Positions 40,242 through 40,505 of a stretch of 40,505 nt of DNA are shown one piece after another. The DNA is from Paludibacter sp. (GTDB taxonomy: Bacteria > Bacteroidota > Bacteroidia > Bacteroidales > Paludibacteraceae). A program made the position numbers and the translations under genes. The stretch covers positions 1 through 40,505 of the forward strand of contig JAQUYE010000021.1 of assembly GCA_028691965.1 (NCBI GenBank), read 5' to 3'. The notes below the pieces were generated by a model, which saw only the letters and a list, made by a program, of their open reading frames with translations, searched no databases and was not told the origin of the DNA. Position 1 is the stretch's first letter; every line of letters begins with the position of its first letter.

Positions 40242-40505
40242 GTCCTTAATTAATAAGGAGGGGGAAATATTTAAGGTAGTTGTAAGATTGCGAATCATTT
40301 CAACTGTCAGCTTACGCTTTTTGTTCAGCACTTCTGAAACACGATTTTTGCCACCAAGTAGTGAGGTGAGGTCTTTTTGTTTTAACTTCATTTCCTCCAT
40401 TCTGATCTTAATAGCTTCAATTGGGTCGGGTTCATCAATTGAAACGTATTTCTTCTCGTATTCATCCACCAAAAGAGCAACTACATCAGCCAAATCACTC
40501 TCCTT
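40224..40505 (-). CDS. HigA-like antitoxin, XRE-family (N-terminus beyond right edge)
   Basis: The reading frame stays open to the right edge (AAG GAG AGT GAT TTG), so the first codons are missing. The C-terminal 70 residues show DPIEAIKIRMEEMKLKQKDL (about codons 27-46 of the visible part) followed by the helix-turn-helix LKQKDLTSLLGGKNRVSEVL and NKKRKLTVEMIRNLTTTLNI. This matches the HigA/XRE antitoxin family, which binds a HigB-type mRNA interferase and represses its own operon. The HigB gene is usually upstream, which would be outside this window. The stop lies in a repeat copy with hairpin potential. Confidence 0.8.
   Translation of the reverse strand, partial: KESDLADVVALLVDEYEKKYVSIDEPDPIEAIKIRMEEMKLKQKDLTSLLGGKNRVSEVLNKKRKLTVEMIRNLTTTLNISPSLLIKDYQLVP

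Noticed and set aside
1..40505. tRNA and rRNA genes, prophage genes and integrases were looked for.
   Set aside because: No cloverleaf with a conserved T-arm, no rRNA motif and no integrase or phage structural gene was recognised.

Overview
The window looks like chromosomal DNA of a Bacteroidales-type member of the Bacteroidota. The evidence is the Bacteroidota promoter form (TTG, 19 bases, TAnnTTTG), a secreted leucine-rich-repeat protein with a type IX secretion-like C-terminal tail, IS66/IS21/IS30/IS3 transposase relatives of Bacteroidota type, and the order hpt-adk-obgE-dnaG. No tRNA, rRNA or CRISPR array was seen. Layout: (1) Positions 1-1104 are an insertion-sequence graveyard: the 5' part of an IS3-family orfA, an IS21 istA scrap on the opposite strand, and a broken IS66 tnpA/tnpB pair with one terminal repeat. 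(2) Positions 1391-28513 are one large surface-polysaccharide (capsule/exopolysaccharide) locus, all on the minus strand, so it reads right to left. A long initiating phosphoglycosyl transferase comes first, then a Wza-like exporter, a Wzc-like tyrosine autokinase, a UDP-GlcNAc 2-epimerase, two tandem DegT-family proteins, an acetyltransferase, a Wzx flippase, a GT2, a FemAB/BioF2-type transferase, a Wzy polymerase, a NodB-type deacetylase, four GT4-like glycosyltransferases interleaved with two paralogous deacetylase-like proteins, two ATP-grasp proteins, a short PglC-type phosphoglycosyl transferase and a terminal GNAT acetyltransferase. Many genes overlap by 1-22 bases, which suggests a translationally coupled operon. 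(3) Positions 28675-40128 are plus-strand, clearly more GC-rich and mostly core: an ECF S-component-like protein with a phosphoribosyltransferase, a DUF362 protein with a polyferredoxin, a BspA-like repeat protein, then hpt, adk, obgE, dnaG, a radical SAM protein and folB. A HigA-like antitoxin runs off the right edge on the minus strand. How the genes work together: the locus encodes a Wzx/Wzy-dependent pathway. Sugars are primed on undecaprenyl phosphate, extended by the glycosyltransferases, modified by acetyl transfer, deacetylation and possibly amino-acid or other acyl ligation, flipped, polymerised and exported. The sugar-specific part (about 1.4-20.6 kb) is strongly AT-rich and bounded by transposase remains. 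Between wzc and wecB lie decayed remains of a different wzc kinase domain and a different wzx, which suggests that one polysaccharide locus was overwritten by another. Most unusual points: a nine-cytosine tract at the junction of two glycosyltransferase genes, where loss of one base or gain of two would fuse them in frame; a DegT-family protein with arginine in place of the PLP-binding lysine next to a normal paralogue; three deacetylase-like proteins in one locus; and a polyferredoxin that looks like a NapH-NapG fusion with a buried twin-arginine-like segment.
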